Below are positions 34,468 through 44,922 of a stretch of 64,000 bases of DNA, one piece after another (position 1 is the stretch's first letter; every line of letters begins with the position of its first letter). The notes below the pieces were generated by a model. The model searched no databases, was not told the origin of the DNA, and worked only from the letters and a program-made list of their open reading frames with translations. This stretch comes from Gemmatimonadaceae bacterium (GTDB lineage: Bacteria > Gemmatimonadota > Gemmatimonadetes > Gemmatimonadales > Gemmatimonadaceae): assembly GCA_016742275.1 (NCBI GenBank), contig JACVCD010000020.1, positions 36,886-100,885 on the forward strand, read 5' to 3'. Position numbers and translations under genes: made by a program.

Positions 34468-35283
34468 TCAGGCAGTGGCTGGCGCGTGCGTCGTATCGCG
34501 TGTCAGAGCCAGCGCGGATTCCGCGAAGGACTCGATGCGCGGATCCGCGAGGTCACAGCCGAATTGGCGACGCCATTTGTGCAGCGAACGCACCAGTCGC
34601 GCCACATTGCGAGCCATCGTTTCCGAAGCCGGACGCTCCGGATTCCAGTCGACGACATCCACGTCGATGATCATGGCCTCCGGCCCGTTCACGGCCTGCC
34701 GACGCAGAAGCACATTCTTCACGTTGAGATCGGGATGCACGACTCCATGTGCCGCTAGCTTTTGCAGCAGGGTGAGTGTGGCGGTGAGCGCGGCCTCTCC
34801 TTCGAGTTCCGGATCCAGCCCGGCCAGGATCATACCCAGATCCGCCGTATCGTCCACATAGCGACTCACAACATCCACGCGCGCCAAGCCGGCGCCCGCA
34901 TCATAGCGAACGAACCCCAGCACTTCGGTGGTCGGAATACCGGCGGCCCGCAATGCAATCGAACGCTGCATTTCCTGAGGTGCGCGTGTGGGGCGTCGAA
35001 AACGGTCGCCGGTAATTGGCGCCAGCAAGCCACCGTGCCAGGAATGGCGCACCACGACCGTAACGCCACTCGTAGGCAGTGTGGCCACATACACCGGAGC
35101 GCGTCCACGCAGTGCACGTGGCTGTGGTTGTTCCTCCGCCCACTGATAGACGCTTGCATGCGAGTGGACGATTTGCGCCAGATCGTCACGAATGCGATCG
35201 ACTGCCACGACATCGGCGTGTGGCAAACGGACCGCTGGCGGGAGCGCGATGCCGGTGGTCAATCCGCCAGCTCCACTCGCCAC
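34468..35283 (-). CDS. KdkA/InaA-like lipopolysaccharide kinase-fold protein
   Basis: 271 residues of eukaryotic-kinase-like fold. Seen are VVVRHSWHGGLLAPITGDRF near the nucleotide loop, a catalytic loop HPDLNVKNVLL (Asp and Asn), and metal site IIDVDVV. These fit 3-deoxy-manno-octulosonic acid kinases (KdkA) and related LPS core kinases. It overlaps the cyclase gene upstream by 25 bases and is followed by a GT9 gene, so LPS-core modification is likely. The substrate is inferred. Confidence 0.8.
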   Translation of the reverse strand: MASGAGGLTTGIALPPAVRLPHADVVAVDRIRDDLAQIVHSHASVYQWAEEQPQPRALRGRAPVYVATLPTSGVTVVVRHSWHGGLLAPITGDRFRRPTRAPQEMQRSIALRAAGIPTTEVLGFVRYDAGAGLARVDVVSRYVDDTADLGMILAGLDPELEGEAALTATLTLLQKLAAHGVVHPDLNVKNVLLRRQAVNGPEAMIIDVDVVDWNPERPASETMARNVARLVRSLHKWRRQFGCDLADPRIESFAESALALTRDTTHAPATA

Positions 35284-36824
35284 GCAGCCACGTCGCCGCC
35301 ATTCTGGCGCGCAACGCGCAACGCAGGCTCCTCCGTGCAGGCGATATGCGAATTGGCCAGCGCACGTGCTACCGGCTCACTCACCAGCAGGGTTCGGCCC
35401 GGAGCCAAGCCGCACAGGCGACTGGCAACATTGACCGTATCGCCAATGAGTGTGTACTCGAGTCGACGAGGCGAACCGATGTTGCCAACGAAGGCTTCAC
35501 CGGCATGAACGCCAACACCCATTTGCCATGTGGGGCGGCCGGCGGCACTCCACTCCACGTTGAGTGCATCGAGCGCGCGCTGCATATCCTGCGCGGCAGC
35601 AATGGCGTTGGTGAGGTCGTCCTCCGATGCATCGGGAGCGCCCCAATAGGCCATGATCGCATCGCCAATGAACTTGTCGAGTGCCCCACCATGCCGAAAC
35701 ACGCACTCCACCATGGCGGTGAAGTATTCGTTGAGTTGCGCGGCCATCTGCGTGGCCGGCAAGGCTTCGGCAATCGAAGTGAATCCACGGATATCACTGA
35801 ACAACACCACAACATCACGTCGTTCGCCACCAGGTACCACTCGTGTGGTGTGCGCTGCAATGCGCTGCGCCAACTGCGGTGTGAAATAGCGCTCGAAGTT
35901 CTCGCGTACACGCTCAGCCTGTATCAGCTGCTCAGCAGTCGTTTCACGTTCCACGGCGGCAGAAGCGATCCCTGCAAACGCGACAAGCAACGCGAGATCA
36001 TCGTCGTCGAACACATCGCGGTCGCGCAGATGATCGACGTACAACACGCCAATGGTCGTGCGTCCTTCGCCGAGGAGCGGCGCGGCCATGGCGGATTTTA
36101 CCGCTTGTTGCAGGACGGACTCACCAGCGGTTCGTGCATCCACCGTGGCGTCATTGGTGAGCAGCGCGACCTGCCGTTCTGCCACACCATGAGCGATGGC
36201 CCGAGGAACGGGGCGCGGAATGCTACCATGCCGATCCCGTGAGATGCGAGTCTCGAGCTCCCCGTTTGATCCGGTCAGCAGGACGGCCACGCGGTCCGCA
36301 TCGAAGGTCGCAAAGAGATCGGCCGCGATAGCATCTAGAAGTGCATCCAACTCACCGAAGGCACCAAGGCGCTGCGCAATCTGCACCAACTGCGTGAGAC
36401 GGTGGGTGGCGCGTTCATGCCCGGCGGCCACATCGGCCAGCGCCTGATCACGCGATGGCACCAGACGCTCACGAAGCAGCGTCGACCCTGGATCGACACT
36501 GCTTAAGGACGGCGTTGGGCGTAGCGACGTGACTTCGGCACGCTGTACTTCAAATGCCACGGTACCAAAGGCCAGCGTATCACCAACGCGCGCCGCACCA
36601 CGGCTCACCCGTTCGCCATTGATCCAGGTACCGTTTCGCGACGCGAGATCAATGACGCCAATGGAGTCATTGGCTTCATCCGCCTGCAGCTCCGCATGCC
36701 GCCTCGAAACCGCTGGGTGCAGCACCGGCAGATCACTCACCGGATCACGCCCCACGATCAGCGATGCGCGTCCCGCGAGCGAGAAGCGGCGATCGCCGGC
36801 TGTGGAGACGAGAACGAAAGGCAT
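35259..36824 (-). CDS. Adenylate cyclase with FHA and GAF domains
   Basis: 521 residues in three parts. An FHA phosphothreonine-binding domain (about 10-90: GRDPVSDLPVLHPAVSRRHA, ASRNGTWINGE) comes first. A GAF-type sensor follows (about 145-290). The C-terminal class III cyclase domain (about 330-500) has FSDIRGFTSIAEAL (metal Asp), LDKFIGDAIMAYWG (Lys of ATP selectivity and second metal Asp) and IGDTVNVASRL (Asn/Arg). All catalytic residues are present, so it should make cAMP. FHA suggests control by Ser/Thr phosphorylation. It lies upstream of, and overlaps, the LPS kinase gene. Confidence 0.9.
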   Translation of the reverse strand: MPFVLVSTAGDRRFSLAGRASLIVGRDPVSDLPVLHPAVSRRHAELQADEANDSIGVIDLASRNGTWINGERVSRGAARVGDTLAFGTVAFEVQRAEVTSLRPTPSLSSVDPGSTLLRERLVPSRDQALADVAAGHERATHRLTQLVQIAQRLGAFGELDALLDAIAADLFATFDADRVAVLLTGSNGELETRISRDRHGSIPRPVPRAIAHGVAERQVALLTNDATVDARTAGESVLQQAVKSAMAAPLLGEGRTTIGVLYVDHLRDRDVFDDDDLALLVAFAGIASAAVERETTAEQLIQAERVRENFERYFTPQLAQRIAAHTTRVVPGGERRDVVVLFSDIRGFTSIAEALPATQMAAQLNEYFTAMVECVFRHGGALDKFIGDAIMAYWGAPDASEDDLTNAIAAAQDMQRALDALNVEWSAAGRPTWQMGVGVHAGEAFVGNIGSPRRLEYTLIGDTVNVASRLCGLAPGRTLLVSEPVARALANSHIACTEEPALRVARQNGGDVAAWRVELAD

Positions 36825-36828
36825 GCGA

Positions 36829-38394
36829 TCAGGAAGCCGACGCGTTGGCCGCGGCGGTCACCTTCGGCGTCGCGGCACGCGCACGACCGATCGCCGTAAG
36901 CATGGCACGCGCCTTGTTGTCGCACTCTTCCCATTCCTTCTCGGGAATGGAGTCGTGCACAATGCCGGCGCCTGATTGTACCGAGGCCACGCCATCGGCA
37001 ATGACACAGGTGCGAATGGTGATCGCCAGATCCATGCGGGTGTCACCGGCACCGATCACTCCCAACGCGCCGGCATAGGCACCACGGCGCTCGGGCTCGA
37101 GCTCGTCGATGATCTCCATCGAACGAACCTTGGGTGCACCGGTCATGGTGCCGGCGGGGAATACGGCGCGGAACGCATCGAGTGCGCTGGCACCCGGCGG
37201 CAGCGTGCCTTCCACCTGGCTCACGATGTGAAATACATGCGAGTACTTCTCGATCACCATGAGATCTGTGACTTCGACACTGCCATACGTGGCGAGACGT
37301 CCCACGTCGTTGCGGCCGAGGTCCACCAGCATCACATGCTCGGCGCGCTCCTTCTCGTCGTTGATGAGTTCGTCGGCGAGCGCGGCATCTTCCTCTGCTG
37401 TCCTGCCACGAGGCCGTGTGCCGGCAATCGGTCGCACGGTGACACGACCGTCGGCTACGCGCACCATCATCTCCGGTGAGCTGCCAACCAGTTCCAGTCC
37501 ATCCAGCTGCAGATGGAACATGTACGGTGACGGATTCAGTGCGCGGAGCGTGCGATAGAGCGTCGTCGGATCGAAGTCGAGTGGTACTTCCACGCGCCGG
37601 GCCAACAGCGCCTGAAATACATCTCCGGAAAGGATGTACTCCTTGATGCGCTGTACACCGTCGATAAACTCCTGGCGTTCGAACGTGGAGCGCCCGGTTG
37701 CCGGCGCTGCATCATTGGCCAGTTCCAGCGGTGGCAGGACTTCAGGCCCCTGCAAACGCGAGATCGTTTCATCCAGCGTGTGTGTGGCCTTTGTGTGCAG
37801 CGCATCGAGTGTGGCGTCGTCTGCGCCCGCGGGGACTGGTACCGACACGATCACGCGCGCCTGGCCACGCCAGTTATCGATCACCACCAGGGCGTCGGTG
37901 AAGACGAAGCACGCGTCGGGATAGTCGAGTGCGCGTTTCGGCGCGTCGGGCAGATGTTCGATGTGCCGAACGACATCGTATGAGAAGAACCCAAAGGCTC
38001 CGCTCCAGAGTGCGCCAAGTTCAGGCGCCTCTACCGGCTGCATGTCGCGCACGATATCTCGGAGATCCGCGATGGGATCGTCCGGCGTGCGGGCTCCATG
38101 CCATCCCGCGTCCGAAGTCCAATCCTCCACGACACCGTCGCGCAGTCGCCAGGCGCCACGGGGTTCTGTGCCGAGGTACGTGTAGCGCGACCACGCTTCA
38201 CCGCGGGTGACGGCTGATTCGAGCAGAAAGGCAAACGGTCCGCGACGAAGCCGCGCAAACGCCGATACCGGCGTGCACAGATCGAGCAGACAGTCGCGCC
38301 AGACGGGCACCAGACCACCGGTGGACTGGCAGGCACTGGCGCGGGCACGGAACTCAGCGAGCGACCGAGCGAATGAAGATTCGGGCGTGGACAT
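36829..38394 (-). CDS. trpE: Anthranilate synthase component I
   Basis: 521 residues from the ATG at 38394 (another ATG is 9 bases upstream). Chorismate-binding motifs are seen: GRTAEEDAALADELINDEKE, RNDVGRLATYGSVEV, PAGTMTGAPKVRSMEIIDEL and QSGAGIVHDS. The N-terminal LLES (in FAFLLESAVTRGEAW) is the usual tryptophan feedback site. It makes anthranilate with the glutaminase TrpG, which is not in this window. The tail is Ala/Pro-rich. It ends 5 bases before the cyclase gene start on the same strand. Confidence 0.93.
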   Translation of the reverse strand: MSTPESSFARSLAEFRARASACQSTGGLVPVWRDCLLDLCTPVSAFARLRRGPFAFLLESAVTRGEAWSRYTYLGTEPRGAWRLRDGVVEDWTSDAGWHGARTPDDPIADLRDIVRDMQPVEAPELGALWSGAFGFFSYDVVRHIEHLPDAPKRALDYPDACFVFTDALVVIDNWRGQARVIVSVPVPAGADDATLDALHTKATHTLDETISRLQGPEVLPPLELANDAAPATGRSTFERQEFIDGVQRIKEYILSGDVFQALLARRVEVPLDFDPTTLYRTLRALNPSPYMFHLQLDGLELVGSSPEMMVRVADGRVTVRPIAGTRPRGRTAEEDAALADELINDEKERAEHVMLVDLGRNDVGRLATYGSVEVTDLMVIEKYSHVFHIVSQVEGTLPPGASALDAFRAVFPAGTMTGAPKVRSMEIIDELEPERRGAYAGALGVIGAGDTRMDLAITIRTCVIADGVASVQSGAGIVHDSIPEKEWEECDNKARAMLTAIGRARAATPKVTAAANASAS

Positions 38395-38451
38395 GATCTG
38401 CAAGTTCGCCGCAGCGCTCGCCGCGGGGCAAGCGATCCCCTAGCATTGGGC

Positions 38452-38967
38452 ATGACGATGGAAGGATCAGATCACCTCCCGTTCGCGCCTGGCACCCGTG
38501 TGGAGTCCCGCGTGGTGGATGTTGTGGTGCTTTCGGCGGCACCAGAGGGCAGTGCGGACCGTTGGCGCGTCCTCGCCATGCGTCGGGCTGCCGGCGTACG
38601 GTGCACGGGTGCCTGGGAAGTCGTGCATGGCACGATCGAGGCTGGGGAACGACCGGCTGAAGCCGCGCGCCGTGAAGTGCGGGAGGAAACCGGGCTGGCC
38701 GTCGAGCGCCTCTACAGCATCACCGTAAACCCGTTCTACCTGCACCAGCGGGACACGGTGCAACTAGCCATAGTCTTTGCCGCCATCGTGAATGGCGACA
38801 CGGCGATAGCGCTTGGCGTCGAGCACGACACGTGTCGTTGGATTACTCCGGCCGAAGCCGAATCGCTGCTGCAGTGGCCGCGCGAGCACGAGGCCATTCG
38901 TCACGCAACGTGGCTGCTACGCACGGGTGACGCTGGTGAAGCCGAGGACGTGCTGCGCGTGCCGTGA
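38452..38967 (+). CDS. NUDIX hydrolase
   Basis: 171 residues with the NUDIX box GTIEAGERPAEAARREVREE-TGL (GX5EX7REUXEEXGU), preceded by a beta-rich N-terminus and followed by VNPFYLHQRDTVQLAIVFAA. NUDIX enzymes hydrolyse nucleoside diphosphates linked to another group; the substrate is unknown. TTG at 38446 is an alternative start. It diverges from trpE. Confidence 0.88.
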   Translation: MTMEGSDHLPFAPGTRVESRVVDVVVLSAAPEGSADRWRVLAMRRAAGVRCTGAWEVVHGTIEAGERPAEAARREVREETGLAVERLYSITVNPFYLHQRDTVQLAIVFAAIVNGDTAIALGVEHDTCRWITPAEAESLLQWPREHEAIRHATWLLRTGDAGEAEDVLRVP

Positions 38968-38978
38968 GCGCGTCTACG

Positions 38979-39638
38979 TCACTTCTTGGTTCCGGCCGCC
39001 CGCGATCTGACCAGCGCGCGCTCGCGCTCCACGCGCTGCAGGACGCTCGACCAATCCGTCACACTTGGAATGCTCTCCATCTGCGATGTGACGGGCTGAT
39101 TCACATCGATCTGGCCGTCGAACACGAACAGTGCGCTCTGAACTTCGCGCTGCTTGAGGCGGTATTCGCCGAAGCCAGGCGTGAGAGGCACCATGTCCAG
39201 CGGTCGGAAGTCGCGTCCGGTATTGCTGATGATGAACTCCTGCGGAGAGAACCGGGTCTCCCCCTGTTCAAGCGCGAAGAAGCTCACGTACCAGATCGAA
39301 TAGTTCGGTAAACGACTGCGGTCCTTGATCGCTTGTAGCTGCGCGGTCTTGCTGGTCTGCATGTCGCGCAGTGCGCGATAGGAGTCCGGCGAGAGCAGGC
39401 GAATGAGTCGTTCGTCGAGCGGAATGGCACGGACCTGCAGACCATTGGCTGGCGAGATCTTGAGAGCGATGTCGTCCTGACGCAGCGTGCCAAATCCTGC
39501 CGGGACCCAGTTCGGATCGAGCGTATCCGCTACCGCGGACACCGCTCCAGCCGGTGGCGTTTGCGCAATCACAGGCGAAGCGGTCGCGCAGGCCATCAGC
39601 ACCATCGGGCCAATCACCAGTGCCAGCGAACGAATCAT
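38979..39638 (-). CDS. Hypothetical secreted protein
   Basis: 219 residues with an N-terminal signal sequence ([20 protein letters not shown]); LMAC could be a lipobox with Cys17, or signal peptidase I may cut after VIAQ. The mature part contains IWYVSFFALEQGETRFSPQE and FRPLDMVPLTPGFGEYRLKQ, and is predicted mixed alpha/beta. It follows engB with a 4-base overlap. I recognise no family. Confidence 0.6.
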   Translation of the reverse strand: MIRSLALVIGPMVLMACATASPVIAQTPPAGAVSAVADTLDPNWVPAGFGTLRQDDIALKISPANGLQVRAIPLDERLIRLLSPDSYRALRDMQTSKTAQLQAIKDRSRLPNYSIWYVSFFALEQGETRFSPQEFIISNTGRDFRPLDMVPLTPGFGEYRLKQREVQSALFVFDGQIDVNQPVTSQMESIPSVTDWSSVLQRVERERALVRSRAAGTKK

Positions 39639-40318
39639 GGGGTGGTCCTCCAGTCGGGGAGCGCCAGAAGCTCCATGAGCGCCTGGGCCAGATCATCACG
39701 CCCTTCACCGGTCTGTCCGCTGAATGGCACGATTTGATCGATATCGAGACCAAGCTGGTTCGACAGCGCCTTCACTCGCGCCGCGACCTCATGCCGCTTG
39801 AGTTTGTCCACCTTGGTGACCGCGAAGATGGTTGGTACCCCCAACTCCGCGAGAAAGTCCAACATCGTAAAATCGTCGTCGGTGGGGTCATGGCGAATGT
39901 CCAGCAACTGCACCACGCCCCGCATATTGACGCTGTCACGAAGGAACCCTTCGATCAGTGGACGCCATTCAGCCTTCCGCGCTTTGCTGATGCGCGCGTA
40001 TCCATAGCCCGGCAAGTCGGCGAGAACGAAATGATGATTCACATTGAACAAGTGAATCTCTCGCGTACGACCCGGCGTGTTACTCACGCGCGCAAAGGCT
40101 TTGCGCTTCATGAGTTTGTTGAGCAGCGTCGACTTGCCCACGTTTGATCGTCCAACGAAGGCCACTTCCGGTAGTGTGGTTTCCGGTCGCCACCCGTCGA
40201 GCGTGGCCATCGGCCCCAGGTACTCGAGGTGGCGAATGACCAGCGGATCAGGGCGCGGGCCTGCGTTTGCCGTGGAGTCCGTGGTGTCGCTCATGCTGTC
40301 ACTCATGCCATCGCTCAT
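39635..40318 (-). CDS. engB: Ribosome biogenesis GTP-binding protein EngB/YsxC
   Basis: About 227 residues with G1 [19 protein letters not shown], switch region [15 protein letters not shown]3 [13 protein letters not shown] and G4 TKVDK. It helps assemble the large ribosomal subunit. The ATG at 40318 overlaps the lon stop (ATGA); two more in-frame ATGs lie 12 and 24 bases downstream, so the first residues ([15 protein letters not shown]) may be skipped. Upstream in-frame codons run into lon and are unlikely. Confidence 0.92.
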   Translation of the reverse strand: MSDGMSDSMSDTTDSTANAGPRPDPLVIRHLEYLGPMATLDGWRPETTLPEVAFVGRSNVGKSTLLNKLMKRKAFARVSNTPGRTREIHLFNVNHHFVLADLPGYGYARISKARKAEWRPLIEGFLRDSVNMRGVVQLLDIRHDPTDDDFTMLDFLAELGVPTIFAVTKVDKLKRHEVAARVKALSNQLGLDIDQIVPFSGQTGEGRDDLAQALMELLALPDWRTTP

Positions 40319-42702
40319 GCTATGGCCGCCGCGTCGTCGGAAAGCACTACGGCCGCTTCCGTGATTCGGGGAATCGGCGTGCGAAGGGCCAGTGCCAGCA
40401 CGTCGTCCATGGTCTTCACGGTGTGCCACGTGAGATCCTGACGCACATGTTCGGGCAACTCAGTCAGGTCCTTGGCATTGCCATGCGGGACGATGACATG
40501 CGTCAGCTTGTGGCGATGCGCCGCCACACCTTTCTCGCGCACACCACCGATGGGCAGCACACGTCCACGCAGTGTGACTTCGCCGGTCATCGCAACATCA
40601 CCGCGCACTGGAATGCCAGTGAGAGCACTCGCCAACGCGGTGGCCAACGCAATACCTGCGGACGGTCCGTCCTTTGGCGTGGCACCTGCAGGCAGGTGCA
40701 CATGGATGTCGCGCGTGCGATGGAAATCCGGCGACAACCCCAGTGCTGATGCGCGTGAACGCACATAGCTGAGGGCCGCAGCGGCGGACTCCTTGATGAC
40801 ATCGCCCAGTGTACCGGTGAGCTGCAGACGTCCGCGTCCTGGGAGAATGCTCACTTCGATCTCGAGCAACTCGCCACCGGTACTCGTATAGGCGAGGCCC
40901 GAAGCCACACCCACCTGATCCTGCAGCGTGTGATCTTCGTGATCGAACGGTGCAGGGCCGAGCATGTCCGGCAATTCCGTCGCGTTTACTGCCACCGTCG
41001 GCGCTGACTTCGCGTCTGCTTCCGGCCATGCACGACGCGCCAACTTGCGGGCCACACGCGCCACACGCCGCTCAAGATCACGCACGCCCGCTTCGCGCGT
41101 GTAGCCACGAATGATGGGCAGCAACACATCATCACCAATGGTGACCTGGTCAGCGGGCACACCATTCATGGTGAGCTGCTTGGGAACCAGGAACCGACGG
41201 GCAATGGCCAACTTCTCCGGCTCGAGATAACCGGGGAGTCGGATGATCTCCATGCGATCACGCAACGCTTCCGGAATACTCGCCAGCGAGTTTGCGGTCG
41301 TCACGAACAACACCTGCGATAGATCGTAGTCGACTTCGAGGTAGTGATCGTTGAAGGCGTGATTCTGCTCGGGGTCGAGTACTTCGAGCAGCGCCGCCGC
41401 GGGATCGCCTCGGAAGTCACTGCCCAGTTTGTCGATTTCGTCGAGCAGGATAACGGGATTCACCGATTCTGCGCGGCGCATGGCCTGCAGAATGCGACCA
41501 GGCAGCGCACCAATGTAGGTGCGACGGTGGCCACGAATCTCGGCTTCATCGCGCACACCACCGAGCGCCATACGCACAAACTTGCGATTCAGCGCCGAGG
41601 CGATGGAGCGTCCAAGTGAGGTTTTGCCGACACCTGGTGGACCAACCAGGCAAAGAATGGGGCCAGGCAACTTGCCGACGCGACCCAGTACGGCGATGTG
41701 GTCAAGGATGCGTTCCTTGACCTCTTCCAGTCCGTAGTGATCGCCCTCGAGCGACGTGCGTGCCACGTCGAGATCGGTGGTGTCGGTGGTGCGCTGCGTC
41801 CACGGCAGGGCGAGTACCCAATCCAGCCACGCGCGTGATACCGCTGCATCCGGTGAGGTGGGCGCGCTACGCTTGAGACGCCGGAGCTCACGTTGCGCAC
41901 GCGTCTGCACAGTCTCCGGCAAGCCGCGTGAAGCCAACTGCCGCGACAACTCTTCGAACTCTTCTCCATCTTCCTGGCCGAGTTCCTTGTGAATGGCGCG
42001 AAGCTGTTCCTGCAGGAAAAAGTCGCGCTGATTCTGAAAGAGCGAGCCGCGGACCTGTTCGTCGATCTTGCGTTCGAGTTTGAGCAACTCGAGTTCGGCG
42101 CCCAGCACATTCACGAGCTGTGTCGCGAGATCCGCAATCGAGTCTGCGGCCAGCAACGCCTGTCGCTGGTCGACCGGAACCTGCAGGTGCGCGGCAATGC
42201 CGAAGGCTACACGCTCATCGCTGTCCAGCGACTGCAACACACCCACGATCTCCGGTGGCAGCCGACGCTGAAGTGCGGTGTACTCCTCGAACAGCGTCAA
42301 CGCGTGCCGGATTTTCGCGCGCGTCGATTCCGGAATGGTTTTTCCTGAGGCGCGCGCAAACGGATACGCACTGGCGGTGGCGTCGAGCCGCGCACCGTGT
42401 GATGCCGTGGCCTTGGTGGTGGTGAAGCGTGAGATCTTCACACGCTCCAGCGCGTCGACCAGGATCTTGGTGGTGCCATTGGTGCCGCGTGTTGCCTGCT
42501 GCACACGGGCGCGCACACCGATACGAAAGAGATCGGCGGCGGCTGGCACATTCACGTCGGCACTGCGCTGCGTAACGATGAGGATTTCGCGCGATCCATC
42601 CAACGCCGCGCTGACGGCGGCTACCGATGCGTCACGACCGATGAGCAGCGGCATGGCAACGTGGGGGAACAACACCACGTCGCGAAGCGGAAGGACCGGC
42701 AA
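40315..42702 (-). CDS. lon: Lon protease (ATP-dependent, La)
   Basis: From the proposed TTG at 42702 ([20 protein letters not shown]) the protein has 795 residues, the usual Lon length: N-terminal substrate domain, AAA+ module with Walker [16 protein letters not shown], and C-terminal Ser-Lys protease with [17 protein letters not shown]. Lon degrades damaged and regulatory proteins. The open frame has an ATG at 43077, but that would overlap clpX by 340 bases with non-Lon residues (Arg/Ser-rich), so it is not the start. It is the last protease gene in the tig-clpP-clpX-lon run. Confidence 0.9.
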   Translation of the reverse strand: MPVLPLRDVVLFPHVAMPLLIGRDASVAAVSAALDGSREILIVTQRSADVNVPAAADLFRIGVRARVQQATRGTNGTTKILVDALERVKISRFTTTKATASHGARLDATASAYPFARASGKTIPESTRAKIRHALTLFEEYTALQRRLPPEIVGVLQSLDSDERVAFGIAAHLQVPVDQRQALLAADSIADLATQLVNVLGAELELLKLERKIDEQVRGSLFQNQRDFFLQEQLRAIHKELGQEDGEEFEELSRQLASRGLPETVQTRAQRELRRLKRSAPTSPDAAVSRAWLDWVLALPWTQRTTDTTDLDVARTSLEGDHYGLEEVKERILDHIAVLGRVGKLPGPILCLVGPPGVGKTSLGRSIASALNRKFVRMALGGVRDEAEIRGHRRTYIGALPGRILQAMRRAESVNPVILLDEIDKLGSDFRGDPAAALLEVLDPEQNHAFNDHYLEVDYDLSQVLFVTTANSLASIPEALRDRMEIIRLPGYLEPEKLAIARRFLVPKQLTMNGVPADQVTIGDDVLLPIIRGYTREAGVRDLERRVARVARKLARRAWPEADAKSAPTVAVNATELPDMLGPAPFDHEDHTLQDQVGVASGLAYTSTGGELLEIEVSILPGRGRLQLTGTLGDVIKESAAAALSYVRSRASALGLSPDFHRTRDIHVHLPAGATPKDGPSAGIALATALASALTGIPVRGDVAMTGEVTLRGRVLPIGGVREKGVAAHRHKLTHVIVPHGNAKDLTELPEHVRQDLTWHTVKTMDDVLALALRTPIPRITEAAVVLSDDAAAIA

Positions 42703-42737
42703 CTTGTGGCTGCCGGTCCTCGAAGTGCGTTGCGGGT

Positions 42738-44000
42738 TCAGGCTTCCTTCTTCTGCCGCTTGGGCGCGATCTCGAGGAGAGGCGGACCACCGTGCTGCAC
42801 CGCAGCTTCGGTTACCCGCACTTCCACGACATCGTCGCGGGTGGGCAGATCGAACATGGTATCGAGCAGGGTCTCTTCGAGAATGGCACGAAGACCACGG
42901 GCACCCGTGCCACGCTTGAGCGCCTTCTGCGCCACCGCACGCAGGGCGCTGTCTTCGAACGTGATCTTCACTTCCTCGAGATCGAAGAGACGCGTGTACT
43001 GCTTGGTCAGCGCGTTCTTGGGTTCCTTGAGGATGGAGACCAGGGCTTCCTCGTCGAGCGCTTCGAGGGGCACGCACACCGGCAGGCGACCCACGAGCTC
43101 GGGAATGATACCGAAGCGGAGCAGGTCATCCGGCTCGACTTCGGCAAATGGCGTCTTGGGTGTGGTCTGCTTGATGGAGACCACCTTGTTGTCGGCCTTC
43201 TTGGTGTCGAAGCCCAACTGACGTCGACCGGTGCGGCCTTCGATGATCTTTTCGAGACCGTCGAACGCACCGCCGCAGATGAACAGGATGTCCTTGGTGT
43301 TGATCTGGATGTATTCCTGCTGCGGATGCTTGCGGCCGCCCTGCGGCGGCACGCTGGCCACCGTGCCTTCGAGAATCTTGAGCAGGGCCTGCTGCACGCC
43401 TTCACCCGACACGTCGCGCGTGATGCTCGGATTCTCCGACTTGCGCGCGATTTTGTCGATTTCGTCGATGTACACGATGCCGCGCTCACACTCGGCGACA
43501 TTGAAGTCGCCGGCCTGGAGCAGGCGCACCAGAATGTTCTCCACGTCCTCGCCCACGTAACCCGCTTCTGTCAGCGTGGTTGCGTCGGCGATGGTGAAGG
43601 GCACGTCGAGGATGCGGGCCAGTGTCTGCGCGAGCAGCGTCTTGCCGGTACCCGTGGGGCCGATCAACAGGATGTTGGACTTATCGAGTTCGACATCGTC
43701 CTCACGGGCAGTGCCAGCGGCATTGATACGCTTGTAGTGGTTGTACACCGCCACTGACAGCGCCTTCTTGGCCTGTTCCTGCCCGATCACATACTGATCG
43801 AGGGTGTTCTTGATTTCACGCGGGGTTGGAACCTGCGTGATGGACTCGGCGACCTCACGCTCCTCGTCCTCCGCCAGGATCTCATTGCAGAGCGCGATGC
43901 ACTCGTTGCAAATGTAGACCGAGGGGCCGGAAATGAACTTCCGGACGGCGTCCTTGGACTTGCCGCAGAATGAGCAGCGCAGATGCTTGTCGTGGGACAT
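42738..44000 (-). CDS. clpX: ATP-dependent Clp protease ATP-binding subunit ClpX
   Basis: 420 residues. The N-terminal C4 zinc-binding domain is seen ([28 protein letters not shown]). Walker A is [20 protein letters not shown], Walker [21 protein letters not shown], and the C-terminal [20 protein letters not shown] is typical. ClpX unfolds tagged proteins and feeds them to ClpP. It follows clpP after a 244-base gap with hairpins and precedes lon by about 35 bases. Confidence 0.97.
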   Translation of the reverse strand: MSHDKHLRCSFCGKSKDAVRKFISGPSVYICNECIALCNEILAEDEEREVAESITQVPTPREIKNTLDQYVIGQEQAKKALSVAVYNHYKRINAAGTAREDDVELDKSNILLIGPTGTGKTLLAQTLARILDVPFTIADATTLTEAGYVGEDVENILVRLLQAGDFNVAECERGIVYIDEIDKIARKSENPSITRDVSGEGVQQALLKILEGTVASVPPQGGRKHPQQEYIQINTKDILFICGGAFDGLEKIIEGRTGRRQLGFDTKKADNKVVSIKQTTPKTPFAEVEPDDLLRFGIIPELVGRLPVCVPLEALDEEALVSILKEPKNALTKQYTRLFDLEEVKITFEDSALRAVAQKALKRGTGARGLRAILEETLLDTMFDLPTRDDVVEVRVTEAAVQHGGPPLLEIAPKRQKKEA

Positions 44001-44171
44001 GGCGATCCGGTACGGTGTTCGGCCGGGAATTGAGGCACCCCGACCATCATTCGAGGGTCAGCAAACGTGTGCCAACCATCCAGTAGAGTTAACCCTGTTC
44101 AGTAGGCAGGGTCAAGCGAAAAGGCACCCGGAAGAGTGTCGGCAGCGGGTGGAAAAACCCTTACCCTTTTA

Positions 44172-44222
44172 CCCCAAGGTCCAACAAATGGCACGAGGGA
44201 GACCCTTGGGGCCTCCCTCGTG
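44172..44222 (-). other. Alternative hairpins between clpP and clpX
   Basis: CACGAGGGAG (44192-44201) pairs with CTCCCTCGTG (44213-44222) around an 11-base loop. A competing pair is CCCCAAGG (44172-44179) with CCTTGGGG (44204-44211), which uses bases inside the first loop. It lies directly downstream of the clpP stop, on the path to clpX. The two structures cannot form fully at once, which suggests an attenuator or a leaky terminator; no strong U-run is visible. Confidence 0.55.
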
Positions 44223-44244
44223 ATACCGCGCGGGCCGGGACGAC

Positions 44245-44859
44245 TTACTTACCGGCTCCGACCAGCTCGGCCTGGTGCTGGATGACGCTGTCCACCAACC
44301 CGTAGACCCGGGCGTCTTCCGCGCTCATGAAGCGGTCACGGTCGGTGTCGCGCTCGATCTGCTCGATCGGACGACCCGTGTGCTTGGACATGAGCTCGTT
44401 CATCTTGCTGCGGAGATACAGGATCTCCTTGGCCTGGATTTCGATGTCCGAGGCCGAACCACCACCACCGTTCTGCGACGGCTGGTGGATCATGATACGG
44501 CTGTGCGGCAGCGCACTGCGGTGGCCGGCGGCACCGGCGCAGAGCAGGAACGCGCCCATCGAGGCGGCCATACCCATGCACGTGGTGTGCACGGGTGCCT
44601 TGATGAACTGCATCGTGTCGTACATCGCGAGGCCGGCCGAAACCGAGCCGCCCGGCGAGTTGATGTACAGGTGGATGGGCTTCTCGGGGTTATCAGCCTC
44701 GAGGAAGAGCATCTGGGCAATGATGATGTTCGCGACGTCGTCGGTAACCGGCGACCCCAGGAACACGATGCGATCCATCAAAAGCCGCGAGAAGATGTCA
44801 TACGTGCGCTCGCCACGGCTGGAGCGCTCGATGATGTACGGCATGTAAATCGATGCCAT
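44245..44859 (-). CDS. clpP: ATP-dependent Clp protease proteolytic subunit ClpP
   Basis: 204 residues with the catalytic Ser in [20 protein letters not shown] and His in [10 protein letters not shown]. The N-terminal [20 protein letters not shown] and [19 protein letters not shown] are standard. It forms a barrel with ClpX as partner. It lies between tig (upstream, 63-base gap) and clpX on the same strand. Confidence 0.97.
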   Translation of the reverse strand: MASIYMPYIIERSSRGERTYDIFSRLLMDRIVFLGSPVTDDVANIIIAQMLFLEADNPEKPIHLYINSPGGSVSAGLAMYDTMQFIKAPVHTTCMGMAASMGAFLLCAGAAGHRSALPHSRIMIHQPSQNGGGGSASDIEIQAKEILYLRSKMNELMSKHTGRPIEQIERDTDRDRFMSAEDARVYGLVDSVIQHQAELVGAGK

Positions 44860-44922
44860 GCTGCGTTCTCCTTTACGGGAAACCGATCGGGTAGCCCAAC
44901 CGGGTAACGACGGTGTCGCGGC

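Noticed and set aside
43000..43077. ATG at 43077 as the lon start
   Set aside because: It would place 125 Arg/Ser-rich, non-Lon residues inside clpX.
42792..43757. Plus-strand open frame over clpX
   Set aside because: Antisense to clpX, whose motifs are complete.
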